The notes under the pieces: model-generated
Seen by the model: the letters and a program-made list of their open reading frames with translations, nothing else
The model's database searches: none
Told to the model about the DNA's origin: nothing
Shown here: piece by piece, positions 1 to 9,070 of the stretch
Layout of the letters: each line of letters starts with the position of its first letter
How positions within the stretch are numbered: position 1 is the first letter of the stretch
From: Seohaeicola saemankumensis
GTDB taxonomy: Bacteria; Pseudomonadota; Alphaproteobacteria; Rhodobacterales; Rhodobacteraceae
Assembly (NCBI RefSeq): GCF_042678485.1
Contig: NZ_JBHTKR010000002.1
Span: 124,001 to 188,000 of the forward strand
Length of the DNA: 64,000 bases
Direction: 5' to 3'
Program-made: the position numbers and the translations under genes

Positions 1-1422
1 GGCGGTCACACCTTCGGCAAGGCGCATGGTGCGGGCGATGCAGCCCTTGTCGGCCCCGAGCCGGAAGCGGCCCCGATGCATGAGATGGGCCTGGGCTGGA
101 TCAGCACCCATGGGTCGGGCAAGGGCGGCGACACCATCACCAGCGGCATTGAAGGTGCGTGGAAGCCGAACCCGACGACCTGGGACATGGGCTATTTCAA
201 GGTGCTGTTCAAATATGACTGGCAGCTGTCCAAAAGCGCGGCGGGCGCGCATCAGTGGCACCCGATCAACTGCGAGGACGAGGACATGGTCGTGGACGCG
301 CACGATCCGTCCAAGAAGCACCCGCCGATGATGACGACCGCCGACATGTCGCTGAAGATGGACCCGATCTATGGGCCGATCTCGCGGCATTTCCTGGAAA
401 ACCCGGATGAATTCGCCGATGCCTATGCCCGCGCCTGGTTCAAGCTGACCCACCGCGACATGGGCCCCAAGGCGCGCTACCTGGGCGAGGAAGTGCCGGC
501 CGAGGATCTGATCTGGCAAGATCCGATCCCCGCCGTCGATCACCCGCTGGTCGATGCCGCCGATATCGCGGCGCTGAAGGCCAAGCTGCTGGGCGCGCTG
601 TCGGTGGCGCAACTGGTGCAGACGGCATGGGCCTCGGCCTCGTCTTTCCGTGGGTCCGACATGCGCGGCGGTGCCAATGGCGCGCGCGTTCGTCTGGCGC
701 CGCAGAAGGATTGGGCGGTGAACCAGCCTGAAGCTCTGGCCAAGGCGCTGGGCGTGCTGGAAGGCATCCAGGCCGATTTCAACGCCTCTGCCAAGGGTGG
801 CAAGAAGGTCTCGCTGGCCGATCTGATCGTGCTGGGTGGCTGTGCTGCGATCGAGAAGGCCGCGAAGGATGGCGGTTTCACCATCGAGGTGCCCTTTACC
901 CCCGGCCGGATGGACGCCAGCCAGGAGCAGACCGACGTGGACAGCTTCGAGGTGATGGAACCCATCGCCGACGGGTTCCGCAACTACGCAAAGGATGTCT
1001 ATTCGGTTCCCGCCGAGGGCCTTCTGATCGACAAGGCGCAGCTGCTGACGCTGACGGCCCCCGAAATGACCGCCCTGGTCGGCGGGATGCGGGTTCTGGG
1101 CGCCAACCATGGCGGCACGGCGCATGGCGTGTTCACAACCCGTCCGGGAACGCTGAGCAATGACTTCTTCGTCAACCTGGTGGACATGGGCACCGAATGG
1201 AAGCCGGTCGACAAGGACGAGCAGATGTTCGAGGGTCGCGACCGCAAGACCGGCGCCGTGAAATGGACAGGTACCCGGGTCGATCTGGCCTTTGGCGCCA
1301 ATTCCCAGCTGCGCGCCCTGTCCGAGCTTTACGCGCAGGATGACGCCAAGGAGAAGTTCGTCCGCGATTTCGTGGCGGCCTGGACCAAGGTGATGAACGC
1401 CGATCGTTTCGATCTGGCCTGA
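1..1422 (+). CDS. katG: Catalase-peroxidase KatG, 3' part (5' end outside window)
   Basis: The reading frame is open from base 1 and stops at 1422, giving about 473 residues. It starts inside the proximal-haem-histidine motif GGHTFGKAHGAG, which lies near residue 270 of typical ~730-residue KatG proteins. The N-terminal third, with the distal Arg/Trp/His site and the Met-Tyr-Trp cross-link residues, therefore lies upstream of the window. The visible part holds the end of the haem domain and the whole C-terminal peroxidase-like domain that supports folding of the active site. KatG removes hydrogen peroxide by catalase and peroxidase reactions in the cytoplasm. A strong terminator follows. Identification is secure; only the missing 5' part limits it. 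Confidence 0.97.
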   Translation, partial: GGHTFGKAHGAGDAALVGPEPEAAPMHEMGLGWISTHGSGKGGDTITSGIEGAWKPNPTTWDMGYFKVLFKYDWQLSKSAAGAHQWHPINCEDEDMVVDAHDPSKKHPPMMTTADMSLKMDPIYGPISRHFLENPDEFADAYARAWFKLTHRDMGPKARYLGEEVPAEDLIWQDPIPAVDHPLVDAADIAALKAKLLGALSVAQLVQTAWASASSFRGSDMRGGANGARVRLAPQKDWAVNQPEALAKALGVLEGIQADFNASAKGGKKVSLADLIVLGGCAAIEKAAKDGGFTIEVPFTPGRMDASQEQTDVDSFEVMEPIADGFRNYAKDVYSVPAEGLLIDKAQLLTLTAPEMTALVGGMRVLGANHGGTAHGVFTTRPGTLSNDFFVNLVDMGTEWKPVDKDEQMFEGRDRKTGAVKWTGTRVDLAFGANSQLRALSELYAQDDAKEKFVRDFVAAWTKVMNADRFDLA

Positions 1423-1470
1423 TCTCCCGCGTCTCTGCCGGCGCAGCCAGCAGAGCCGCGACCATGACAG

Positions 1471-1512
1471 AAGGCGGCGCATGACCGGCAGGTCCTGCGC
1501 CGCCTTTCCTTT
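1471..1512 (+). terminator. Rho-independent terminator after katG
   Basis: An 11-bp perfect inverted repeat (1471-1481 with 1496-1506) encloses a 14-base loop. It is followed by TCCTTTT on the plus strand, 50 bases after the katG stop. Confidence 0.75.
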
Positions 1513-1635
1513 TGGCCGGGCATGGCGGCTGCCCTCTGCGCCAAGGCTTTACCCCGCAGCGTCTACGGTTGTATGTGAGGGCAGGGCGTTGCGTCCCGAC
1601 AAGGCAGAAACACCGTCCCGGCGGCAGGAGTAACG

Positions 1636-2544
1636 ATGGCGAACGATATTCAGGATCGGTTCCGGGGCCTTGCGGCGCGGATGTCCGCCCTCGTTCCCTA
1701 TGTGCTGTTTCGGGCCCTGACCGGTTTGCTGAACCTTCTGCCCTATGAGATCCGGGTGCGTCTGGGCGGCTGGGTCTTTGCCCGTGTGATCGTGCCGCTT
1801 GCCGGCTACCGCCGCCGGATCGAGGATAACCTGCGCCTGATCTTTCCGGATATGCCCGCCGCGCGCCGCGATCAGGTGATTGCCGATACCTCGCGCAATA
1901 TCGGGCGCATGGCGATCGAACTTCTGTCCCCCGCAGGGCTGCGCGCCCGCGCCCTGGACGCCCCCATCACCGGCCCCGGCTGGGAGGCCATGCAGCAGGC
2001 CCGCGCCGAGGGCCGCCCGATCATCCTGGTCTCGGGCCATTTCGGCAATTACGACGTGATCCGCGCCGGCACCATCGCGCGCGGGTTCCGTGTGGGCGGG
2101 ATCTACCGCGCGCTGAACAACCCGTATTTCAACGCCTATTACCTGCGCAAGATCAGCGCGATCGGCGCGCCGCTGTTCGAACGCGGCCGTCGGGGGCTGG
2201 GCCAGATGGTGCGGTTTCTGCGCGAAGGCGGCACGGTCGCCATGCTGATCGACCAGCACATGCATCGTGGCGAGCCGCTGGATTTCATGGGTCAAACTGC
2301 GCTGACGGCTTTGTCGGCGGCGGAAATGGCGCTGAAATACGACGCGCTTCTGGTACCCTGCTACGGGATCCGGCGCGCCGACGGGCTGTCCTTCGATGCC
2401 GTGTTCGAGGCCCCCATCCCCCATACGACAGCCGTTCAGATGACCCAGGCGCTGAATGACAGCCTGCAGGCCAGGGTCCGGCAAGATATCGACCAGTGGT
2501 TCTGGATACATCGACGCTGGAAGGGCGGCACGCCAGATGCCTGA
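1636..2544 (+). CDS. Lipid A biosynthesis acyltransferase (LpxL/HtrB family)
   Basis: 302 residues, the usual size for LpxL/LpxM late acyltransferases. These inner-membrane enzymes transfer a secondary acyl chain to Kdo-lipid A. The catalytic HX4D motif is visible as H135-FGNY-D140, following a hydrophobic N-terminal stretch at about residues 20-36 and a basic patch at 58-66 (YRRRIEDNL). The ATG is preceded by GCAGGAGTAACG, a good ribosome site. The stop overlaps the start of the phosphatase-like gene by 8 bases, so the two are probably co-translated. I cannot say from the sequence whether it acts on the 2' or 3' chain. Confidence 0.9.
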   Translation: MANDIQDRFRGLAARMSALVPYVLFRALTGLLNLLPYEIRVRLGGWVFARVIVPLAGYRRRIEDNLRLIFPDMPAARRDQVIADTSRNIGRMAIELLSPAGLRARALDAPITGPGWEAMQQARAEGRPIILVSGHFGNYDVIRAGTIARGFRVGGIYRALNNPYFNAYYLRKISAIGAPLFERGRRGLGQMVRFLREGGTVAMLIDQHMHRGEPLDFMGQTALTALSAAEMALKYDALLVPCYGIRRADGLSFDAVFEAPIPHTTAVQMTQALNDSLQARVRQDIDQWFWIHRRWKGGTPDA

Positions 2545-3181
2545 ACATGGCCGCCTGAACCACCTGCGTGACCGGCTTCACAATTTCTGGATCGATCAGG
2601 GGATCGTGCGCCTGTTCTGGGCCAATACGGCGGTGATCGCGCCCGGTGTGATCCGGTCGAACCAGCCGGACCGGCGACGGCTTGCGCGGCTGAAGGCGCA
2701 GGGGCTGGCATCGGTTCTCTATTTGCGCGGCAGCGACGGCGGCGCACCGTTCCGGGCGGAACGCCACGCCTGCGCGGCGCTGGGGCTTCAGTTTCACAGC
2801 TTCAACATGAGCGCGCATCGCTTGCCGCCGCCCGACCGGGTGCTGGCGCTGATCGCGCTGTTCCGGCGAATCGAAAAGCCATTCCTGTTGCATTGCCGCG
2901 CGGGCGCCGATCGCACCGGTCTGGCCAGCGCAATCTATCTGCTGGCCTTAGAGGGTCGCCCCCTGGCCGAGGCGCGCGCGATGCTATCGGCGCGCTTCGG
3001 GCATTGGCGCTGGTCATCCACGGGGGTGCTGGACCAGATGGTGTTGACCTTCCAGGCCGATCACGCGGCCAACGGGATCGGGTTCGAGGACTGGATCGCC
3101 ACCCGCTATGATCCGGCCGCGATCACCGCTGATTTCAAGGGGCAGACGCTGTGGAGCCGGATCAGGCTGTCGTTGCGGTAA
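2537..3181 (+). CDS. Tyrosine/dual-specificity phosphatase-like protein
   Basis: 214 residues. The CX5R phosphate-binding loop is HCRAGADRTG, with C120 and R126, as in the cysteine-based protein tyrosine phosphatase superfamily. No other domain is visible and no signal peptide, so it should be cytoplasmic. The start at 2537 overlaps the acyltransferase stop by 8 bases. Longer in-frame starts would run deep into the acyltransferase and are unlikely. The 3' end overlaps the convergent YrbL-like gene by 20 bases. Similar small phosphatases occur beside LPS genes in other Rhodobacterales; the substrate is unknown. Confidence 0.8.
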   Translation: MPEHGRLNHLRDRLHNFWIDQGIVRLFWANTAVIAPGVIRSNQPDRRRLARLKAQGLASVLYLRGSDGGAPFRAERHACAALGLQFHSFNMSAHRLPPPDRVLALIALFRRIEKPFLLHCRAGADRTGLASAIYLLALEGRPLAEARAMLSARFGHWRWSSTGVLDQMVLTFQADHAANGIGFEDWIATRYDPAAITADFKGQTLWSRIRLSLR

Positions 3182-3896
3182 AACGCAACTGCCCCGCGTC
3201 GAAGGCCAGCCCGATACGGCCCGCCATCTTGTGAAAGCTGCGGATCATCGCGATGCGGTTCAGCCTGCCCGAGGCAGAGCGGAACGGGATCGCGTGGATG
3301 TCGCCGAAACCGTCGATCAGTACGAACTGATCCGCGCCGCCACGTTGCCCCAGCGCGATATTCGCCGCCGTCATGTCGCCCGCCACCAGCCCATGGTGGA
3401 ACATGCGCGCCGCGAACTGGTCCAGCAAGGCAATCGTCGCAGGCTCCAAAGGCCCTGCGGCGGCCATGGATTTCAGCGTCCGGCCCAGGATCTGGCCGGG
3501 CAGGGCAATCCGTTCGACGGCCAGGACCGGGCCGATGTCTGAATCGCAAAATCCGTAAAGGTTGGGGATCGGCAGATCCTGCGTGGCGATGCCGCTCAGG
3601 CGCGCGCGCAGATAGCAATCGCTTTCCTTGAAGAACGGGTGCCACAGGGTTTTGGGCGCCAGTTTCAGCATCAGCCGCCGGAAGTTGCCAAGATCAGACA
3701 GAACAAGCCGGATCGCCGTGCCCTCGGTTTGGCCAAGTGCCGCATGCAGCGATTTCGGCGCCTTGAACAGAAGATCGGGATAGTCCGGGTGATGATAGAC
3801 AAGCCGATCCTGCCCGTTGGCCATTGGTGCCAGATCTGCCAGCGCAAGCGGTTTTGCGGGAAAAGGCATCGACCCTGATGGGGAGGCATGTCTCAT
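3162..3896 (-). CDS. YrbL-family (PhoP network) protein, kinase-like fold
   Basis: 244 residues. The opening region with RLVYHHPDYPDLLFKAPK resembles the YrbL/PhoP regulatory network family, whose members look like small protein kinases. Kinase-like residues are visible: GDMTAANI (D174, N179) corresponds to the catalytic loop, and LIDGFGD (D195) to the metal-binding DFG segment. The ATG overlaps the stop of the Kdo kinase gene as ATGA, so translation is probably coupled. The neighbourhood points to modification of LPS core sugars or of a lipid carrier, but the function of this family is not established. Confidence 0.72.
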   Translation of the reverse strand: MRHASPSGSMPFPAKPLALADLAPMANGQDRLVYHHPDYPDLLFKAPKSLHAALGQTEGTAIRLVLSDLGNFRRLMLKLAPKTLWHPFFKESDCYLRARLSGIATQDLPIPNLYGFCDSDIGPVLAVERIALPGQILGRTLKSMAAAGPLEPATIALLDQFAARMFHHGLVAGDMTAANIALGQRGGADQFVLIDGFGDIHAIPFRSASGRLNRIAMIRSFHKMAGRIGLAFDAGQLRFTATTA

Positions 3897-4639
3897 GCGT
3901 CATACTTTATGTCAGGCGGGGCGGAGATGACACGATACCCTACCAGCAAGGCCTGCCAATCCCTGTCGGTCCAGTGCAGGCCGGGGACCTTGCCCTTTTC
4001 CTTGATCAGCGAGCGTTCCAGCCTGCGGATATTCTCTTGCGCCCAGCCCCCCTGCGGACGACGTTCGCATTTGTCGAAATCGATCAGCCAGATGCCGCCC
4101 GCGCCATCCAGCAGGATGTTGCGGCAGTTCAGGTCGGAATGATGCACGCCGGCCTTGTGAAACCGGGCGATCACGGCCCCGATCCGCATCCAGTCCCTGT
4201 CCGATAGAGGTCCTTCTGCCAGACAATCGGCCAGCGGACGGGTGTCGGGGATGCGCTCCATCAGCAGATCGGCGCGGTACCAGGGGCCAAATGGGCTGAA
4301 ACGCGCGGCCACCGGGCGCGGCACCGGCAGACCCTGGCCATGCATCCAGTCCAGCAGGGTGAATTCGCGCATCGCACGGCTGCGATCAACGGGTTCGCGC
4401 AGATAAAGATCCTTGACGATCCGTCCCACCATGCCGCCACGCCAGTAATGCCGCAGCACCATCTCGCGCCCCTCGTACCGCAGGAACCACGCCGTGTTGC
4501 GCCCGGTCGAAGTGCCGGTCAGGCGTCCGGTCTGCTTGAGCCATGCGGGATCGAACAGGTCCGGTGCGAACCCAGGCACAAGGGCCGCATCGTACCAGAT
4601 GACCGCGGCGCCGGTCTGGCGAGTCGTGATCTCAGCCAT
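3893..4639 (-). CDS. kdkA: 3-deoxy-D-manno-octulosonic acid (Kdo) kinase-like protein, KdkA/WaaP superfamily
   Basis: 248 residues with the small eukaryote-like kinase fold of KdkA/WaaP enzymes, which phosphorylate the LPS inner core at the cytoplasmic face. Catalytic loop HHSDLNCRNIL carries D169 and N171, and IDFDKCE supplies the metal-binding D187. The motif DLNxxNIL is typical of KdkA. It sits first in a two-gene unit with the YrbL-like gene (ATGA overlap) and beside glycosyltransferases, fitting a role in core phosphorylation. The exact acceptor sugar is inferred from the family only. Confidence 0.8.
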   Translation of the reverse strand: MAEITTRQTGAAVIWYDAALVPGFAPDLFDPAWLKQTGRLTGTSTGRNTAWFLRYEGREMVLRHYWRGGMVGRIVKDLYLREPVDRSRAMREFTLLDWMHGQGLPVPRPVAARFSPFGPWYRADLLMERIPDTRPLADCLAEGPLSDRDWMRIGAVIARFHKAGVHHSDLNCRNILLDGAGGIWLIDFDKCERRPQGGWAQENIRRLERSLIKEKGKVPGLHWTDRDWQALLVGYRVISAPPDIKYDA

Positions 4640-4654
4640 GCCGCCCCCTTGACC

Positions 4655-5395
4655 TCAGCGCCACAGCTCATCGACCCAGGCGACGGGCAGGACCCGGCGA
4701 TACCATTTCCCGCTGCGCCCGATGATCGCGTCAGGCGGGTTCGGCTTGCCGTGAAACACGACGACCTTGGCGCCTTCGGGGATCCGCGCGGGCTTGAAGA
4801 ACCCCATGATGCCGCGGTGCATGCAATGGCGCTTGAAGCTGACGCACCAGCCCTTGGGCCAGTAGGTCATCTTGCCCTTGCGGGAAAAATAGGTGGTCAC
4901 GAATTCCTGTTCGTTGCGGAAATCGCTTTGCGCGCTGTCGAGTGACTGCGCCAGATGTGCGATCAGGTCGCCATGCGCGCCCGCCGTATAGCGAAAGACC
5001 GAGGTGTTTCCGGTCTCGTCGCGCTTGTCCCATTCCTTTATCACGATGAACTCGCCCGGCGGGTCGAAGAACGGATCCAGCGGGCCGGTGATCACGATGT
5101 CCACGTCAAGAAACAGCGTGGGGCCGGTCAGATCATAAAGGGGCGCGGCAAAGACCGTGACCTTGAGCCAGCCATGCAACCGGGTCCAGCCGGTGGCCGC
5201 ATCGAATTCCGGGATGCCGATGGCGGGCAGGGGATGGGTTTCGATGGAGGGATCAATGCCCGTGGCGTCATCGGTCAGGCAGACGAAGCGATAGGGGCGC
5301 GACATGTTGCGCGACACCATCGACGCCAGCTTGTTTACATAGTCTGGGCCATACTTGGTGCCCCATTTCACACAGAGAATATTGACCGGGTCCAT
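4655..5395 (-). CDS. Glycosyltransferase with DxD motif (GT8-like/DUF-type)
   Basis: 246 residues with a GT-A type nucleotide-sugar fold. The N-terminus resembles GT8/glycogenin-like transferases (LCVKWGTKYGPDYVNKL), and a DVD metal-binding motif is visible at residues 97-99 in LFLDVDI. No signal peptide or membrane segment is seen, so it probably works on the cytoplasmic face. It ends 15 bases upstream of the Kdo kinase start on the same strand and is probably in one operon with it. A role in LPS core assembly is inferred from the neighbours; donor and acceptor are unknown. Confidence 0.72.
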   Translation of the reverse strand: MDPVNILCVKWGTKYGPDYVNKLASMVSRNMSRPYRFVCLTDDATGIDPSIETHPLPAIGIPEFDAATGWTRLHGWLKVTVFAAPLYDLTGPTLFLDVDIVITGPLDPFFDPPGEFIVIKEWDKRDETGNTSVFRYTAGAHGDLIAHLAQSLDSAQSDFRNEQEFVTTYFSRKGKMTYWPKGWCVSFKRHCMHRGIMGFFKPARIPEGAKVVVFHGKPNPPDAIIGRSGKWYRRVLPVAWVDELWR

Positions 5396-5587
5396 CTGAC
5401 TGCCTTCAGGGATGCCACGGGTCCGCGCCGGGCGATTTCAGGGCTGCAACCTGTCAGGTCTTGGCCGCCGTTGCAAGGCCGGGCAGAGGCGTAAGCGGAT
5501 CCGCCCCCATTGCCCCGCCGTGACGATTGGGGCAAGGTCCGACGCGATCCGCCAGGATCCGGCGACACCAGAAAGGACGAGAAACAC

Positions 5588-6442
5588 ATGACAACCGGGC
5601 AAGGTCAGGTAACGGTCATTACTGTGTCATACAACAGTGAAGCCGTCCTGCCCGCGATGTTGTCATCCGTGCCATCCGGCACCCCGGTTGTCATCGTCGA
5701 CAATGCGTCTCGCGATCAGGACAGCCTGCGGCAGTTGGCCGAACACCACTCTGCCCGTCTTGTCGCACTTGAACGGAACCTTGGCTTCGGGGTTGCCTGC
5801 AATGCTGGGGCGGCCGTTGCCGAAACCGAATATCTGCTGTTCCTGAACCCTGACGCGATATTGCGTCCCGGCGCGATTGACGCATTGCTGGATGCGGCAC
5901 GCCGCCATCCCGAAGCCTCTGGTTTCAATCCGCGGATCACGCATGAGGACGGGTCGCTGCATTTCAAGCGCCGCAGCAACCTTTTGCCCCGACATGAATG
6001 GCTATCCAGAAAAGGTCTTTCGGATGAAGGGGTGCTGCCTGTTCTGGTCGGATCGGCCATCTTCATGTCCAGGCAGAATTTCGAACGGATTGGTGGGTTC
6101 GATCCGAATATCTTTCTTTACTACGAAGACGACGATCTGTCCCTGCGGCTGCGCCGGGACATCGGCCCGCTTTTCTATGTGCCACAGGCAGAGGTGATGC
6201 ACGCCGGCGGGGTTTCATCTGCCAGATCCGTTGATGTCGCCAGGATCAAGGGGCATCACCTGGGGCGTTCGCGGGTCTATGCCTCTGTCAAGCATGGCGT
6301 CCGCTGGGGAAGGACAAAGGCGCTGCTGGATGCGATCCTTGGGGCCGTGTCGCCGCTTGTGCTGCTGTCTGCCCGCAAGCGTGCAAAGGAATGGGCCCGT
6401 TTGTCGGCAACGGTCCGGTCGATTGCCGGTCGGCCGTGCTGA
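5588..6442 (+). CDS. Glycosyltransferase family 2
   Basis: 284 residues. The GT2 signature is plain: an N-terminal VTVITVSYNSEAVLPAML strand-loop, VDNAS, ERNLGFGVACNAG, and the metal-binding region LFLNPDA. This pattern is common in rhamnosyltransferase-like GT2 enzymes of polysaccharide loci. I chose the ATG at 5588, with AAAGGACGAG just upstream, over the longer in-frame start at 5510, whose extra 26 residues look unlike the family. The gene is divergent from the GT8-like gene, with a 192-base promoter region between them. The sugar transferred cannot be read from sequence. Confidence 0.85.
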   Translation: MTTGQGQVTVITVSYNSEAVLPAMLSSVPSGTPVVIVDNASRDQDSLRQLAEHHSARLVALERNLGFGVACNAGAAVAETEYLLFLNPDAILRPGAIDALLDAARRHPEASGFNPRITHEDGSLHFKRRSNLLPRHEWLSRKGLSDEGVLPVLVGSAIFMSRQNFERIGGFDPNIFLYYEDDDLSLRLRRDIGPLFYVPQAEVMHAGGVSSARSVDVARIKGHHLGRSRVYASVKHGVRWGRTKALLDAILGAVSPLVLLSARKRAKEWARLSATVRSIAGRPC

Positions 6443-6475
6443 ATGCTGTCCCGGCATGACTTGCCGGCGGCCGTG

Positions 6476-7684
6476 TCATTGCCTATCGCCCTCATGCTGC
6501 ATTGCCCTGTGTCCGGTGCCGGGCCCGGCTTCCGGAATGGGGCCATGGATACGTGTCGCCATTGCAAGTGCTTCATGCCGGATCATCTCTCCGGTTTGGC
6601 CTGGCAGCAGCTGCAGAATACCCAAGGCTGTTCGGGCCGTGCTTTCTGACGCATTCAGGACCGATTTCTTGAAAAAATGCAGCTGTTCATGTGTCAGATT
6701 GTAGAAAGGCAGCGCAACGATGCTGCCGTGCCGCGCGGTCGTTGCCAGGCACAGGGAAATGCGGGCCCGCCGGCCTGCTTCACTGTGTCTGTCGATCTGC
6801 AGCACCCGCCCTCTGGTAGGTTCTAGCCGTTCCTCGAGAACCAGCAGGTTCTTCGTGACAGCGTCGAGTTCATCGTCATCAAGGCGCGCGAGGTCAACAT
6901 CGAGTGTCTCCACGCTCAAGGTGGTGCCATGTGAAAATCCACGGTCGATGACCCAACGGGAAAAGCCGATCTCGCCCCGGCGCACGGTATAGTACTTGCT
7001 GTCTCGGATCTGGAGCCGCTTCCAGAATGTCATGAAACCGGGATCTCGCAGAATGGCTGGGCCAAGGCTCCATGTGTTCGAGGCAAGATGGTACTTCCGG
7101 TGCCCGTGGTCGATCTCCCACGTGATGCGCCCATGATCCTCCACGTCCACTTTCCGGATACCGAATTTCGACACTGACCCCACGAAGTCCTTGCCCAGGG
7201 CACGGGCCGCGTTGAACCAGCTGGGCGATTGATCCACCAGCCAGGCGGAATCGTTCAGGATCCACAGCCGGTCAAGCCTGGGCAGCAGATCGACGATCGA
7301 CAGGATACCATCGCGGTAACCGCCAAAGTCATAGCCGACATTGGGCCGTTCGATGACACGAAAGGTCTGTTGGCGCAGACTGTCGCGGTCTGCGTCCGAC
7401 AGGGGCAGGTTCGACACGACAATGGGGCTGATGCCTGCGCGCAGCATTTCCGAGAGCATGTGATGATGCGATGCCTGCACACCCTGCGGCGCATAGATCA
7501 GGTAGATCGCGACCTCGTCGCTCTGCATCAGCGCGCCTTGGCTGATGCGCATCAGCCGGGATTTGCGCAGGTCGTAAAGCGGCACGAAGGTCAGGAAACG
7601 AAAGGGTTCGGCCAGCGTTTCGAAGGTCTTGGGGACAAGCCTTCGCAACTCGCGCTTGAGTTTCCACATACGGATGGGTGTCAT
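6476..7684 (-). CDS. Rhamnan synthesis protein F (RgpF) family glycosyltransferase-like protein
   Basis: 402 residues resembling the RgpF family, proteins of about 400-600 residues linked to rhamnan and other O-polysaccharide synthesis. Typical features are DEVAIYLIYAPQGV near residue 56, NVGYDFGGYRDG near 115, and LWILNDSAWL near 140. The region downstream of the stop converges with the GT2 gene at 6442. It is the last minus-strand gene before the AT-rich sugar locus. Whether it is a true transferase, and of which sugar, is not known from these motifs. Confidence 0.78.
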   Translation of the reverse strand: MTPIRMWKLKRELRRLVPKTFETLAEPFRFLTFVPLYDLRKSRLMRISQGALMQSDEVAIYLIYAPQGVQASHHHMLSEMLRAGISPIVVSNLPLSDADRDSLRQQTFRVIERPNVGYDFGGYRDGILSIVDLLPRLDRLWILNDSAWLVDQSPSWFNAARALGKDFVGSVSKFGIRKVDVEDHGRITWEIDHGHRKYHLASNTWSLGPAILRDPGFMTFWKRLQIRDSKYYTVRRGEIGFSRWVIDRGFSHGTTLSVETLDVDLARLDDDELDAVTKNLLVLEERLEPTRGRVLQIDRHSEAGRRARISLCLATTARHGSIVALPFYNLTHEQLHFFKKSVLNASESTARTALGILQLLPGQTGEMIRHEALAMATRIHGPIPEAGPGTGHRAMQHEGDRQ

Positions 7685-7912
7685 GTCTGGGTTACCCTTT
7701 CGGTCCCGTCCGTACCGTCACAGGGCAGCGCGATAGCAGGCAAGCCCGGCAAAGTCCACCGCAGCGTCGGGCGCGGATCGTCCGGCCTGCATGTGTGTGC
7801 GGCCTGCCCCCGACATCAGCGGGTCACTGTCTTTCCGTCGCGTAGGAATGCCGTTAGTCACGGAACAGCACGGCGCGTAGCTTCGGCTTACTGGTCGGTT
7901 AACAATTCTAAG

Positions 7913-9007
7913 CTAGATCAAACGCTTTAGCGCATTGCAGACACGCTCTATATCGTCTGCCGTAAGTTGGGGGTAGCTCGGCAAGCTTATCCCACGGGCA
8001 GCAATATCTTCCGACACCGGCAGTCGTAAATCTGGCCGTGCATGCGGTGGCATGTGATGCGCGCAGTAGAACACGGGCCTGGTGTCGATACCGAGATCAC
8101 CCATGCTCTTCATAACCCGGTCCCGATCGATGCCTTTTGGTAGAAGCAGGCTTACAAGCCATTCTGAACTTACCACCTCATTGGGCAGTGTTTGGAACTG
8201 AACCGGAGCATTAGCCAGCTCTTTGCGATAGGCAGCCGCAATATTCCGCTTTCGGCCTAATATATCGTCCACACGTTCCATCTGTGCCGTCCCAATGGCC
8301 GCGCATAGGTTGGTCATCCGGTAGTTAAATCCTAAGACCGAATGCCAATAGCGCCGATCCAGATCTTGGCCCTGTCCCTTGGCAATCGCCATCTTTCTCA
8401 GAAGGGCAGGATCTCGCGTCGCTACCATCCCTCCCTCTCCGGTTGTGACCGTTTTGTTGCCGAAGAAACTCCAGGTAGACACATCGCCGAAGGTTCCGAC
8501 GTGCTGACCCTTCCAGCTGGTGCCAAGTGCCTCCGCACAGTCCTCAATCATCCTGAGGCCGTACTCCTTGGAAATGGCACAAAGCCGGTCCATGTCGCAG
8601 GCTGCACCGTAAAGGTGTACTGGCATTATTGCTCTCGTCCGTGGCGTGATTTTTGAAATCACATCCTCTGGATCCATCAGCCAGTCGCTCGACCTGACCT
8701 CACAAAATACTGGCGTGCCGCCTGCTTGTACGATCGTATTGACCGATGCAATATAAGTGAAGGACGGTACAATCACTTCATCGCCGGGCTGAAAATCAAG
8801 GCAATGCATCGCGAGGTGAAGGGCAACCGTGCCGTTGGAGACAGCCGTAACATGGGGCGTTCCAATGAACGCCCCAAACATTTCCTCGAATCTTTTGAGG
8901 AATGAGCCCTGAGATGAGATCCAAGAGCTGTCGACAGCTTCATTCACGTATCTGCTTTCGTTCCCGCTAAGATCGGGTTGGTAAACGGGGATTGTTCGTT
9001 CATTCAT
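7913..9007 (-). CDS. per: GDP-perosamine synthase-like DegT/DnrJ aminotransferase
   Basis: 364 residues, PLP-dependent sugar aminotransferase of the DegT/DnrJ/EryC1/StrS class. The start IPVYQPDLSGNE, the segment WISSQGSF, and the PLP-lysine segment SFFGNKTVTTGEGG (K185) closely follow Vibrio cholerae RfbE/Per as I remember it. Per converts GDP-4-keto-6-deoxy-D-mannose plus glutamate to GDP-perosamine in the cytoplasm. The presence of gmd and manC in the same locus supplies that substrate, which supports the call over other DegT members. It lies at the 3' end of a run of minus-strand glycosyltransferase genes and starts the visibly AT-richer segment. Confidence 0.85.
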   Translation of the reverse strand: MNERTIPVYQPDLSGNESRYVNEAVDSSWISSQGSFLKRFEEMFGAFIGTPHVTAVSNGTVALHLAMHCLDFQPGDEVIVPSFTYIASVNTIVQAGGTPVFCEVRSSDWLMDPEDVISKITPRTRAIMPVHLYGAACDMDRLCAISKEYGLRMIEDCAEALGTSWKGQHVGTFGDVSTWSFFGNKTVTTGEGGMVATRDPALLRKMAIAKGQGQDLDRRYWHSVLGFNYRMTNLCAAIGTAQMERVDDILGRKRNIAAAYRKELANAPVQFQTLPNEVVSSEWLVSLLLPKGIDRDRVMKSMGDLGIDTRPVFYCAHHMPPHARPDLRLPVSEDIAARGISLPSYPQLTADDIERVCNALKRLI

Positions 9008-9070
9008 CTGATTTACTCTTAATTGATCTAGTCAAAGGCGGGCGTGATCATCAGTTCCGAGCAAGGTTGC

